A DNA stretch of 64,000 nt, from assembly GCF_002797555.1 (NCBI RefSeq), contig NZ_PGFA01000001.1:2046001-2110000 (forward strand), given 5' to 3'. The notes below the pieces were generated by a model, which did no database searches, was not told the origin of the DNA, and saw nothing but the letters and a program-made list of their open reading frames with translations. The position numbers were made by a program, and so were the translations under genes. Shown piece after piece: positions 52,561 to 61,151 of the stretch. The stretch's first letter is position 1, and every line of letters starts with the position of its first letter. Source of the DNA: Hymenobacter chitinivorans DSM 11115 (GTDB lineage Bacteria; Bacteroidota; Bacteroidia; Cytophagales; Hymenobacteraceae).

Positions 52561-53481
52561 CTACGACAAGGGCTCGGGTGCGGCCGACGCCGAAGAGGCC
52601 GGCCGCGACTTATCCTGGGGCAGGGGAATGAATTCGTGGTTGTCGGTGGGCGGCAGGGCAATGCGGCCGGCGGCCCAGTCGGCCTTGGCCTGCTCGATGC
52701 GCTCCTTGCGCGAGGACACGAAGTTCCACCAGATAAAGCGGGGGCCCAGCTGCTCGCCGCCCAGCAGCATGAGCGTGGTGGTTTCACGGGCAATAATCAC
52801 GGGGTCTTGCCCGGGGGTAAAGACCAGCAGCTGCCCGGCCGAGTAGAAGTGGCCGGCTACCTCAATCTGGCCCTTGGCTACGTAGGCCCCGCGCTCCGGG
52901 TGGCCCTGGGGCAGGCCAAAGCGGGTGCCGGGCTGCAGCACCACGTGCAGGTAGAACAGGGGGGAGTGGGTTTGCACGCCGTTGCGCAGGCCGTAGGCGT
53001 CGCCGGCAATGAGGCGCATCCACACGCCCGGCTCGGTGAAGATGGGCAGCTCGTGGGGCTGGTAGTTGGTAAACGTGGGGGCCGTTTCCTCGTCGGCCTC
53101 GGGCAACGCCACCCAGGTTTGAATCATTTCCAGCTGCCCGCCGGCCAGGGTGGCCGGGTCCTCAAACCGCTCGGAGTGGGCAATGCCGCTGCCGGCCGTC
53201 ATCCAGTTCACCTCCCCGGGCCGGATAATCTGCTCCACGCCCAGACTGTCGCGGTGCATCACCTGGCCGCCAAACAGGTAGCTCACCGTACTCAGCCCGA
53301 TGTGGGGGTGGGGCAGCACGTCGAGGCTCTGGAGCTGGGTGGCCGGCACGCGCACCGGGCCGGCGTGGTCCATAAAGATGAAGGGCCCCACCATGCGCCG
53401 CTCCCGGAAGGGTAAAATGCGCTTCACGTCGAAGCCGGCGCTGATGGACGCCTGGCGGGCGTTGATTACTAAGTCGAGCAT
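52561..53481 (-). CDS. Pirin family protein
   Basis: The 306-residue protein starts MLDLVINARQASISAGFDVK at ATG 53481. It has the bicupin layout. The N-terminal cupin carries metal ligands in FMDHAGPVRV, HPHIGLSTVSYLFGG and IAHSERFE. The C-terminal pirin domain has GPRFIWWNFVSSRKERIEQAK. The three His-containing motifs of iron-binding pirins are present. Members act as redox sensors or as quercetinase-like enzymes; the role here is unknown. It lies between a palindrome and the T9SS cargo gene. Confidence 0.9.
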   Translation of the reverse strand: MLDLVINARQASISAGFDVKRILPFRERRMVGPFIFMDHAGPVRVPATQLQSLDVLPHPHIGLSTVSYLFGGQVMHRDSLGVEQIIRPGEVNWMTAGSGIAHSERFEDPATLAGGQLEMIQTWVALPEADEETAPTFTNYQPHELPIFTEPGVWMRLIAGDAYGLRNGVQTHSPLFYLHVVLQPGTRFGLPQGHPERGAYVAKGQIEVAGHFYSAGQLLVFTPGQDPVIIARETTTLMLLGGEQLGPRFIWWNFVSSRKERIEQAKADWAAGRIALPPTDNHEFIPLPQDKSRPASSASAAPEPLS

Positions 53482-53540
53482 AGGAAAAGCAGTGTAGAGC
53501 GAGAGGAGAAGCCGCAAGATGGGTTTCTTGTTTGAAACGC

Positions 53541-53592
53541 AAACGACCCGGCCCCGCTGATCCTGGCAAGGACCAACGGGGCCGGGTCGTTG
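53541..53592 (-). terminator. Terminator of the T9SS cargo gene
   Basis: A 14-bp stem AACGACCCGGCCCC / GGGGCCGGGTCGTT with a 22-nt loop, 22 bp beyond the stop at 53614. Confidence 0.75.
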
Positions 53593-53613
53593 GGCCGGCC
53601 GGCGGCGCCGGGG

Positions 53614-56592
53614 CTATTCCACCCGCAGGCGCTTGGTAACCACTCCCTGGGGCGTGGCGAGCTGCAGACTATACAGGCCCGGGGCTACCGTGCGCAGGTC
53701 CACAGGGCGCGGACCGGCGGTGGGGGCCAGCTCCAGGCGGCGCACCGTTTGGCCCAGCGGGTTTAGCAGGGTGGCCGTCAGTGGGGCGCGGTGCAGCTCG
53801 GCGGGCAAAGCCAGCAGGGCCGTGCCGTGGGCCGGGTTGGGGTACAGGGCTACCTGGCGGCTCAGGGCGGCCGGGGCGGCGGCCAGTATTTCGGTGCGGG
53901 TAAACAGCAGGGAGAAGCGCTGCACGGCCGCCGTGCTCAGCGTGAACGGGTAGGTTGGCTGCCGGCTCAGGTCCTGGGTAGTGCCCGTCAGCGCGTCGCG
54001 CAGGTACAGGTAGGTGCCGGCGGGCAGGTTCAGGCGCTGCGAAGCCGTGAGCGTGTAGGTGCCCGGGCCGGGGCCCTGCACGTCGAGCGGCAGCGTAACG
54101 TCGGCCGCGCCCAGGGCGGGCAGGCCGCTGATGGACAAGGGCTGCGCGCCGCTGAAGGCCAGGAAAGGCACGCCGCTGGTGGGCAGCTTGTAGGCATCAA
54201 ACCTCCGGTCGAAGCTCTCGGTGGCGCCCGTCTGAAAGTAGGCCGTGGCCACGTCGGCCGGGCCGGTGCTGCCGGCCAGGGTGAGCTGCACCAGGGGCCG
54301 GGTTTCGGGCGTGGCCGCGGGCGGGTTGGCCGGGTCGTAGTAGTCGAGCAGGCGGGCGGCCTGGGTGAAGGCCACGCTGCCCGGGGTGCTGGCCGCACTG
54401 ACCCGCACGAAAAAGGCCTGGCCCGGCAGCAGGTAGCGCGGCCCGCCCACGCCATTGACGTAGCTCTGGTAGGTGCCCGTGGTGGCGCTGGCCGGCTGGT
54501 ACACGTACACGGCCGCGTCGAGCCCGGTTGTTGTAGCGGCCGTGGCCACCACGCTCCAGTCCAGGGCGGCGGCATACGGGTTGCCCAGTAAATGGTAGCC
54601 CGACTGCGGCAGCGTGGCCCGGGTCAGGCTGCCGCGGACGATGGTAGAGAAGTTCAGCGGCCCGGTGACGGCCACCGTGGCCACTCCCGGAGCATTGAGG
54701 CGGTAGCCCAGGCCCGGTACGAAGGTTTCGGTCAGGGCCGTGGGCGAGGCAAACCCCCGCTCGAAGTCAGCAAAGCCGTCCGCGTTGGTACTGATGCGGC
54801 TCTGGTCGTAGCCAAACACCGTGGGAAAGGGCGTGACGGTGCCCGGCGTGGCGCTGGTGTTGTAGTCGGCATTCACCACCGGCACGAAGCCCGGGGCCGC
54901 CAGCTGGGCCAGGGTAGCCGAGCGCACCGGGGCGGCGTAGTAGGAGCGGCCCGGGCCGCTGAGTTGCTGCTCCACCGTCACCGGGCCATTGATGAAGCTG
55001 TCGGGGTCGCGCACCACCTGGCCCCCGGCCAGCACCCGCAAGGTCCCGGTGTTTCCTACCAGCACCAGGCTGTTCTGGGTGGCTTTGAGCAGGCGCCGCA
55101 CGCTGACCGGGGCATCAATGACCAGCTCGTCGGCCACGCTTAGCTCGCCTATGGTCAGGTTTTGCAGGGTGGTAGGGGCCGTGCCATTCACTGCGTGCAG
55201 GCCCTCGCCAAAGGCCAGGGTACTGCTCGGCGCCAGCGTGAGCGTGGCTCCGTTGTTGGTCAAATCGCCGCCCACTGAAAGAGTGGAGCCGGCGCCCTGC
55301 ACCACGGTACTGGTAGCCGGCAGCAGCACCGTGCCCTTGAGGGTGAGGCGGGCCGCCGGGTCCAGGGTCAGCGTGGCACCCGCTTGCAGGGTGAGGGCGC
55401 CGGCCACCTGGGTGCCGGTTACCACGGGCTGCCGGGTGCCGGCTGGGATGGTAACGTCGGTGGTCGGCGAAGGCAACGTGCCGCTGCTCCAGTTGCCGGC
55501 CGCATTCCAGGCCGTGCTCACGGCCCCGGTCCAGGTGACCGTGGTGTTGGGCAGGGGCGGCGTGTTCAGGTATACTGGGTTCGGCGTGGTCGACAGCGCC
55601 CCGTTGGTGCAGTTGCTGTAAATCGTTACCTCGTAGGTGGCCCCCGGGTCCAGGCCGGTCAGCAGGATGGGGGATGCGGTGCCAGTAGTCGTCAGAATGG
55701 GACCCGCTGCCCGGTTGGAATAGGTTACCTGGTAATTGCTGTTACCCGCCGCCGGCACAAAGCTCACGCTGGCCGTGGTGGGCGAAGTGGGAGTAGCGGC
55801 CAGGCCCGTGGGTGGGGGGCAGGGCGTGGGCGGCGTGAAGGTGTAGAATTGGCCGGTGGCGGGCCGCTGGTTTATCGTATTGGTCGATACCGTGCTGCTA
55901 ATGGTGGGCGCGGCCGAGGCGTCGCTTAGCGACAAAAACGTGCTGCTGCTGCCCGCCAGCCCGATGGTGGCCGAGAGCCGGCTGGCCGGGCCCGGCACCC
56001 CCGAGCCCGGCCGGTAGCGGTACTGAATGACGCCCGTGGCTTCAAACAGGTGGATTTGAAACGAGATGATGGAAGTGGGGGAATTGGGACTGTTGCCGGG
56101 CCAGCCCCAGTTGCGCCACTCCATGACCAGCTCCCGGTTGGGTGCCGTGCCCAGCGTGGCGTAAATCGCCGAGCTGCCCGGGACTACGTCCAGATCGTCC
56201 CAGAAAGGCGCCAGCAGCGGCGGCGTTACTACGTTGCCCATCAGACTGTTGTCGTCGGGGTTGTTGGGGTTGCGGGCAAAGTTGCTCAGGCTGAGCCAGC
56301 CGTCGGACGAAACGACGAACTCGGTGTAGGTGTTGCCTTCAAAAACGAAGGGAAAGCCGATTGGGTAGGGGCGGGAAGCATTATTGTCCTGCATAATGTC
56401 CTGGGCAAACCCGCTGACGTTGGTCAGGTCGGCGTAGGTGCCCGAGCTGGCCATGAAGGTGTAGGCCCGGGCCGGCAGCAGCTGGGCGTGTGCTTCCGGG
56501 AGCTGGCTCAGGCTCAGCAGCAACAAAATGGCCAGCCTGCGGCCCCAGTTCGGTAAGGAGTTGATGGCCAGAATGAATAAACGTTTATGCAT
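53614..56592 (-). CDS. Large secreted protein with T9SS type A sorting domain
   Basis: The 992-residue protein has a signal peptide (MHKRLFILAINSLPNWGRRL... ending AHAQ). An N-terminal beta-sandwich (about 40-245; FPFVFEGNTYTEFVVSSDGW, APFWDDLDVV) is followed by a fibronectin type III domain (about 255-345; PTGLAATPTSPTTASVSFVP, LTGLDPGATYEVTIYSNC). A region with beta-helix-like strands and adhesin-like repeats follows. The C-terminal sorting domain of about 75 residues (VALYPNPAHGTALLAL, LLNPLGQTVRRLEL, VAPGLYSLQLATPQGVVTKR) is typical of T9SS cargo. It is exported by type IX secretion and surface-attached. A near -7 box TATCCTTG lies at 56612-56619. Confidence 0.9.
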   Translation of the reverse strand: MHKRLFILAINSLPNWGRRLAILLLLSLSQLPEAHAQLLPARAYTFMASSGTYADLTNVSGFAQDIMQDNNASRPYPIGFPFVFEGNTYTEFVVSSDGWLSLSNFARNPNNPDDNSLMGNVVTPPLLAPFWDDLDVVPGSSAIYATLGTAPNRELVMEWRNWGWPGNSPNSPTSIISFQIHLFEATGVIQYRYRPGSGVPGPASRLSATIGLAGSSSTFLSLSDASAAPTISSTVSTNTINQRPATGQFYTFTPPTPCPPPTGLAATPTSPTTASVSFVPAAGNSNYQVTYSNRAAGPILTTTGTASPILLTGLDPGATYEVTIYSNCTNGALSTTPNPVYLNTPPLPNTTVTWTGAVSTAWNAAGNWSSGTLPSPTTDVTIPAGTRQPVVTGTQVAGALTLQAGATLTLDPAARLTLKGTVLLPATSTVVQGAGSTLSVGGDLTNNGATLTLAPSSTLAFGEGLHAVNGTAPTTLQNLTIGELSVADELVIDAPVSVRRLLKATQNSLVLVGNTGTLRVLAGGQVVRDPDSFINGPVTVEQQLSGPGRSYYAAPVRSATLAQLAAPGFVPVVNADYNTSATPGTVTPFPTVFGYDQSRISTNADGFADFERGFASPTALTETFVPGLGYRLNAPGVATVAVTGPLNFSTIVRGSLTRATLPQSGYHLLGNPYAAALDWSVVATAATTTGLDAAVYVYQPASATTGTYQSYVNGVGGPRYLLPGQAFFVRVSAASTPGSVAFTQAARLLDYYDPANPPAATPETRPLVQLTLAGSTGPADVATAYFQTGATESFDRRFDAYKLPTSGVPFLAFSGAQPLSISGLPALGAADVTLPLDVQGPGPGTYTLTASQRLNLPAGTYLYLRDALTGTTQDLSRQPTYPFTLSTAAVQRFSLLFTRTEILAAAPAALSRQVALYPNPAHGTALLALPAELHRAPLTATLLNPLGQTVRRLELAPTAGPRPVDLRTVAPGLYSLQLATPQGVVTKRLRVE

Positions 56593-57180
56593 GACTAGAT
56601 AGATAGGAGTGCAAGGATAGCTAAAGGTAGATATTGACGCGGGTATAGTTCAGTTTACTCCGTTAAAAGTCAAAAAATAACGTTGCCCAACTCCCGCCGC
56701 CTACGCCACGCTGGTTTTGGGGCCACGGGCAGTAACTAGTCTTTGCACTTAGCAGTCCTGACCCGACCAGGAAAAGGTGCCGGGTTAGGAAAATAGGTTT
56801 TTGTTGATGCTAAAATGATTGGCGCGGAAACTAGCCTTTCTTCAGCGTAGGCGCCCGAATAGCTTTGCTCTTGACCAGTAAAAAGTTGCTGCCAGACTTG
56901 CGCTTGGCTAATATAATTAGGAACTTTATGGCGCTGCTCGGCATTAGAAATATTGCGTTCTGCGCAGCTAACGGTACTTTTGATATTCCGGGTTTCCGCC
57001 GGGGCCGCTCGGGGCGCTGCTGCTTTTCTTCGTAGCGTTTCTCCTGCCGGCCCGCGGGGGCCCTTCCCAGTGTTGCCCGCACCTTTTCGGAGGCCGGGTT
57101 TGTTAAGCGAAAAGCCTTCCGGTTTTGCGGCCGGAAGAGAGGTACAAGAACATTAACCGTGGCAAGCGCCACACCCCACC
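56593..57180. other. 588-bp region upstream of parC with promoter and leader
   Basis: It contains the parC promoter (56953-56982) and a leader of about 190 nt. The leader has a hairpin CTTCCGG / CCGGAAG at about 57116-57137 whose role is unclear. A minus-strand frame 56831-57172 and a 37-codon segment starting at 56944 (MPSSAIKFLIILAKRKSGSN) are open but unsupported. No repeat or tRNA seen. Confidence 0.5.
56953..56982 (+). promoter_or_regulatory. Promoter of parC (TTG-N19-TACTTTTG)
   Basis: TTG 56953-56955, a 19-bp spacer and TACTTTTG 56975-56982 fit the Bacteroidota consensus. It gives parC its own transcript start with a leader of about 190 nt. Confidence 0.68.
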
Positions 57181-60126
57181 GTGTCAGAAGAGAAGAACCC
57201 CCAAGACCCCAATTCCGAAGAGCAGCCCAACCTGTTTGGCGCCGGCGACTCCTTTGAGTTTGGGTCCGCCCCGGGCCAGCCCGGGGACGCCGCCGAGCCC
57301 GAGGCGCCCGAATTCGTCGTCAGTGAAACCGGCGAGCTGCTGCTGGCCGAGTCTTCCGACGACGTGCAGGCCATAATCGAGCCCACGCCCGTGACCGAGG
57401 AAACCGAGGAGGAGCCCAAGTTTGCCCCCGGCGAAACCATTCACGACGTGGCCACCGTGGCCGGCATGTACCAGAACTGGTTTCTGGACTATGCCTCCTA
57501 CGTGATTCTGGAGCGGGCCGTGCCCGCCATTGAGGACGGCCTCAAGCCCGTGCAGCGCCGCATTCTGCACGCCATGAAGGAAATGGACGACGGCCGCTTC
57601 AACAAAGTGGCCAACGTCATCGGCCAGACCATGCAGTACCACCCCCACGGTGACGCCAGCATTGGGGATGCCATGGTGAACCTGGGTCAGAAGGATCTGC
57701 TGATTGAAACCCAGGGCAACTGGGGCGACATCCGCACCGGCGACGGCGCAGCGGCCCCGCGTTACATCGAAGCCCGCCTGAGCAAGTTTGCCCTCGACGT
57801 CGTCTTCAACCCCGACATCACCGAGTGGCAGATGAGCTACGACGGCCGCAAGCGCGAGCCGACTACACTGCCCGTGAAGTTTCCGCTGCTGCTGGCCCAG
57901 GGCGTGGAAGGCATTGCCGTGGGCTTGAGCACCAAGATTATGCCCCACAACTTCCGCGAGTTGTGCAAGGCCTCTATCGACGTGCTCCGGGGCCGGGACA
58001 TTCAGCTGTTCCCCGACTTCCCGACCGGCGGCCTCTGCGACGTAACCAACTACAACGGGGGCTTGCGCGGGGCCAAAATCCGCTTGCGCGCCACCATCGA
58101 GAAGGTCGACAAGACCATGCTCGTCATCCGCGACATTCCCTACGGCACCACCACCACGGCGCTGATGGAAAGCATCGTGAAGGCCTCGGAAGCCAACAAA
58201 ATCAAGATCAAGAAGGTGGTCGACAACACGGCCGCCGAGGTGGAAATCCAGGTCCACCTGCCCACCGGCGTGAGTCCCGACCTCACGATGGACGCCCTGT
58301 ACGCCTTTACCGACTGCGAAATCTCCATCTCGCCCAACACCTGCGTGATTATCGAGGATAAGCCGCGGTTTGTGGGCGTGGAAGATATGCTGCGCCTGAG
58401 CACTGGTAAAACGGTGCGCCTGCTGGAGCGGGAGCTGGAAATTCGCCAGGATGAGCTCCAGGAAAAGTGGCATTCGGCGTCGCTGGAGAAGATTTTCATC
58501 GAAAACCGCATCTATCGCAAAATCGAGGAGTGCGAAACCTGGCAGGACATTCTCGACACGATTGAGAAGGGCCTGAGCAAGTTTGTACGCGTGGAAGGCT
58601 CCAAGGCCAAGGCCGACGACCAGCGCATCGTGCTGCGCCGCCCCATCACCGAGGACGACCTGACCCGCCTGACCGAAATCCGCATCAAGCGCATTTCCAA
58701 GTTCGACGGCTTCAAGGCCGACGAGTACATTCAGAAGCTGGAAACCGAGCTGGCCGAGGTGGCCGACAACCTGGCCCACCTTACCCGCTACGCCATTGCC
58801 TACTTCGAGGGCCTGCTCAAGAAGTACGGCGCGGGCCGGGAGCGGAAAACCCAGCTGCGCACCTTCGACGTGGTAACGGCCCAGAAAGTAGCCGTGGCCA
58901 ACCAGAAGCTCTACGTCAACCGCCAGGATGGTTTCGTGGGCTACGGCCTCAAGAAGGACGAATTCGTGTGCGACTGCTCCGACTTGGACGACATCATTGC
59001 CATCAAGCGCGACGGCACGTTCATGGTCGTCAAGATTGCCGAGAAGACCTTCGTGGGCAAGGACATTCTGCACGTGGGCGTCTACAACAAGAACGACGAC
59101 CGGCTGGTCTACAACATGATTTACCTGGACGGCGCCTCGGGCATCAGCTTCGCTAAGCGCTTCCTGGTTACGGGCATCACCCGCGACAAAACCTACGACC
59201 TGACCAAAGCCACGAAAGGCTCCAAGACGCTGTACCTGACGGCCAACCCCAACTCGGAGTCGGAAATCGTGAGCATTCAGCTCTCCGATAAAGCCCCGGC
59301 CCGGGTCAAGCAGTTCGACTTCGACTTTGCCGAGCTGGCCATCAAGGGCAAGGGCTCCATGGGCAACATCGTGACCAAGCAGCCCATCAAGAAAATCACG
59401 CAGAAAAGCCTCGGCGACTCCACGCTGGGTGGCCGGGAGGTCTTCTTCGATTCGGTGGTGGGCCGCCTCAACACCGCCGGCCACGGCCGCTACCTGGGCA
59501 CCTTCGACACCGATAACACGGTGCTGGTGGTCTACAAGGACGGAACGTACGAGCTCAAGTCGCCCGACCCGGCCTACCACTTCGATGTACCCAACATCGT
59601 GCTGCTGCGCAAGCTCGAGCCCAACACCGTGCTCAGCGCCGTGTACGCCGAAGGCGAAACCAAGACGCACTATATCAAGCGCTTCAAGATTGAAACCAGC
59701 ACCCTGGAGAAGCGCTTTACCTTTATTTCCGAAACCAAAGGCTCCAAGCTGCTCTGCGCCACCTGCTTCGGCGAGCCCCAGGTGGAAATCAAGCTGCAGC
59801 GCGACAAAAAAGCCGACAAGGAAACCGAAAAGCTGCACCTGCACGAGTTTATCGACGTGAAAGGCTGGAAAGCTATGGGCAACAAGCTCAACTACTTCAA
59901 GATTCACGCCGTGACGCTCGTCACCGACGAAGGCCCCGAGCCCGAGCGTCGGCAGGTAGCCAAGAAGAAGGGCCCGGCCACGATTCCGCGCCCGGCTTCC
60001 GGCGGAAGCGGGGAGGAGAGTGGTCCGCTGCCCGAAATGTCGGGGCCGGTGGACGTGACCAGTGAAGACGTGGAGCGGGCCCAGGCCATTCTGCGGCGGC
60101 CCAAAGCCCAGCTGGGCTTGTTCTAA
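57181..60126 (+). CDS. parC: DNA topoisomerase IV subunit A / type IIA topoisomerase cleavage subunit
   Basis: ParC is the DNA-breaking subunit of topoisomerase IV. The 981-residue protein starts with GTG and has an acidic disordered extension of about 90 residues (SEEKNPQDPNSEEQPNLFG..., EETEEEPKF). The winged-helix core follows: WFLDYASYVILERAVPAIED, AMKEMDDGRFNKVANVIG, YHPHGDASIGDAMVNL, the nucleophile Tyr in GDGAAAPRYIEARL. Next come the tower, coiled coil, and a C-terminal beta-pinwheel-type region with KDGTYELKSPD. Partner ParE is encoded at 45525. Length is larger than the E. coli enzyme because of the extension. Confidence 0.94.
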   Translation: MSEEKNPQDPNSEEQPNLFGAGDSFEFGSAPGQPGDAAEPEAPEFVVSETGELLLAESSDDVQAIIEPTPVTEETEEEPKFAPGETIHDVATVAGMYQNWFLDYASYVILERAVPAIEDGLKPVQRRILHAMKEMDDGRFNKVANVIGQTMQYHPHGDASIGDAMVNLGQKDLLIETQGNWGDIRTGDGAAAPRYIEARLSKFALDVVFNPDITEWQMSYDGRKREPTTLPVKFPLLLAQGVEGIAVGLSTKIMPHNFRELCKASIDVLRGRDIQLFPDFPTGGLCDVTNYNGGLRGAKIRLRATIEKVDKTMLVIRDIPYGTTTTALMESIVKASEANKIKIKKVVDNTAAEVEIQVHLPTGVSPDLTMDALYAFTDCEISISPNTCVIIEDKPRFVGVEDMLRLSTGKTVRLLERELEIRQDELQEKWHSASLEKIFIENRIYRKIEECETWQDILDTIEKGLSKFVRVEGSKAKADDQRIVLRRPITEDDLTRLTEIRIKRISKFDGFKADEYIQKLETELAEVADNLAHLTRYAIAYFEGLLKKYGAGRERKTQLRTFDVVTAQKVAVANQKLYVNRQDGFVGYGLKKDEFVCDCSDLDDIIAIKRDGTFMVVKIAEKTFVGKDILHVGVYNKNDDRLVYNMIYLDGASGISFAKRFLVTGITRDKTYDLTKATKGSKTLYLTANPNSESEIVSIQLSDKAPARVKQFDFDFAELAIKGKGSMGNIVTKQPIKKITQKSLGDSTLGGREVFFDSVVGRLNTAGHGRYLGTFDTDNTVLVVYKDGTYELKSPDPAYHFDVPNIVLLRKLEPNTVLSAVYAEGETKTHYIKRFKIETSTLEKRFTFISETKGSKLLCATCFGEPQVEIKLQRDKKADKETEKLHLHEFIDVKGWKAMGNKLNYFKIHAVTLVTDEGPEPERRQVAKKKGPATIPRPASGGSGEESGPLPEMSGPVDVTSEDVERAQAILRRPKAQLGLF

Positions 60127-60129
60127 AGC

Positions 60130-60165
60130 AAAAGTGCCCCGGTTGCGAAGTCGGGGCACTTTTTT
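60130..60165 (+). terminator. Rho-independent terminator of parC
   Basis: An 11-bp stem AAAAGTGCCCC / GGGGCACTTTT with a 12-nt loop and T tract right after the parC stop. Confidence 0.85.
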
Positions 60166-60237
60166 GTGTTCTGGTCAAATCAACCCAAATTCGGCAGCCC
60201 AAGCCCGGGCTGCCGTTGTTCGTTTCCCCTTTTTGCA

Positions 60238-61089
60238 ATGCCCGCGCACCCGGTTTGTTACGTTCCCAAGTGGCTGCTGCTTTTGCTGCTCCTGACGGCC
60301 GGCGTGCTGCTGCCGGGCCGCCGGGCCGTGGCCCAGCCCAGCGCGGCCACCCTCAGCCGCCTGCTGGCGGAGGCCCGGGAGCTGCAGAAGCAGTATAAGG
60401 AGTCGGAAGCCCTGGCCAAGTACGAGCAGGTGCTCAAGCAGGCGCCCGGCAACTACGAGGCCCTTTGGCAGGCCGCCGTACTGAGCGTGCACATCGGGAC
60501 CCGCTACACCGACGAAACCCGGAAGGCTGCCTACTTTGCCGCCGCCCGCCTGTATTCCACCCGCTCGTTGGTAGTCAAGCCGGAGGGCGCGGAGTCGAAC
60601 TACGCCGAAGCCCTGGCCCTAGTCAACCAGGCTACCCTGCTCAACGCCCGGGGGCGACTGGTGGCGTACAAGGAAATGAAGCCCTACGTATTCAAAGCCG
60701 TGGAAAAGGCGCCCAACTGGGCCGATGCCTGGCAGCTGCTGGGCCGTTGGCACTACCGCGTCGACCATTACAACCCGCTGGAAAAGTTCTACAGCCAGTT
60801 TTTCCTGGGCGGTATGCCCGGCAGCGCCAGCACGCCCAAGGCCATTGAGGCCCTGGGCAAAGCCCACGAGCTGGAGCCCAAGAAGATTCAGTTCTGCTAC
60901 GACTTAGCCCGCGTGCACATCAACCAGGGCCAGCGCACCCGGGCCAGCAACGTGCTGCAGGAGGCGGCCCAGCTTACGCCCATCACCAGTGAGGAGCTCG
61001 AAATGAGCCGCCGTTGCCGGGTGATGCTGATTCAGCTCAACAAGAAAATGCTTAAGCAGCTCCACCAAAAGGTCAAAAAGACGCTCTAG
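60238..61089 (+). CDS. Secreted TPR protein
   Basis: The 283-residue protein starts MPAHPVCYVPKWLLLLLLLTAG, a signal peptide with cleavage after AVAQ. The mature part is alpha-helical with TPR-like pairs: LSRLLAEARELQKQYKESEALAKYEQVL, NYEALWQAAVLSVHIG, a longer PNWADAWQLLGRWHYRVDHYN pair, KAIEALGKAHELEPKKIQFCYDLARVHINQ and RASNVLQEAAQLTPITSEEL. A WHYRVDHYNPLEKFYSQFFLGG motif resembles regulator-of-microtubule-dynamics-type proteins found in bacteria. The basic C-terminus KKMLKQLHQKVKKTL is notable. It starts 74 bp after the parC terminator. Confidence 0.78.
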   Translation: MPAHPVCYVPKWLLLLLLLTAGVLLPGRRAVAQPSAATLSRLLAEARELQKQYKESEALAKYEQVLKQAPGNYEALWQAAVLSVHIGTRYTDETRKAAYFAAARLYSTRSLVVKPEGAESNYAEALALVNQATLLNARGRLVAYKEMKPYVFKAVEKAPNWADAWQLLGRWHYRVDHYNPLEKFYSQFFLGGMPGSASTPKAIEALGKAHELEPKKIQFCYDLARVHINQGQRTRASNVLQEAAQLTPITSEELEMSRRCRVMLIQLNKKMLKQLHQKVKKTL

Positions 61090-61114
61090 GCGCCGGCCAC
61101 TAGCCGTCACCGCG

Positions 61115-61122
61115 TATCTTTG
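61115..61122 (+). promoter_or_regulatory. -7 box of the TPR lipoprotein gene
   Basis: TATCTTTG fits TAnnTTTG. Transcription would start near 61128, making GTG 61128 leaderless and GTG 61152 the better start. Confidence 0.45.
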
Positions 61123-61151
61123 CCCCAGTGCCGAATTTCTTTGTCCCCGCC

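Noticed and set aside
56831..57172. Minus-strand frame before parC (113 codons)
   Set aside because: It covers the parC promoter and leader, is basic and low-complexity at the N-terminal side, and has no promoter of its own. A short C-terminal piece (from 56944) looks slightly protein-like but could not be supported.
57184..60159. 991-codon minus-strand frame opposite parC
   Set aside because: It is His/Val/Leu-rich antisense of a highly biased GC-rich gene; the plus strand encodes a clear topoisomerase subunit.
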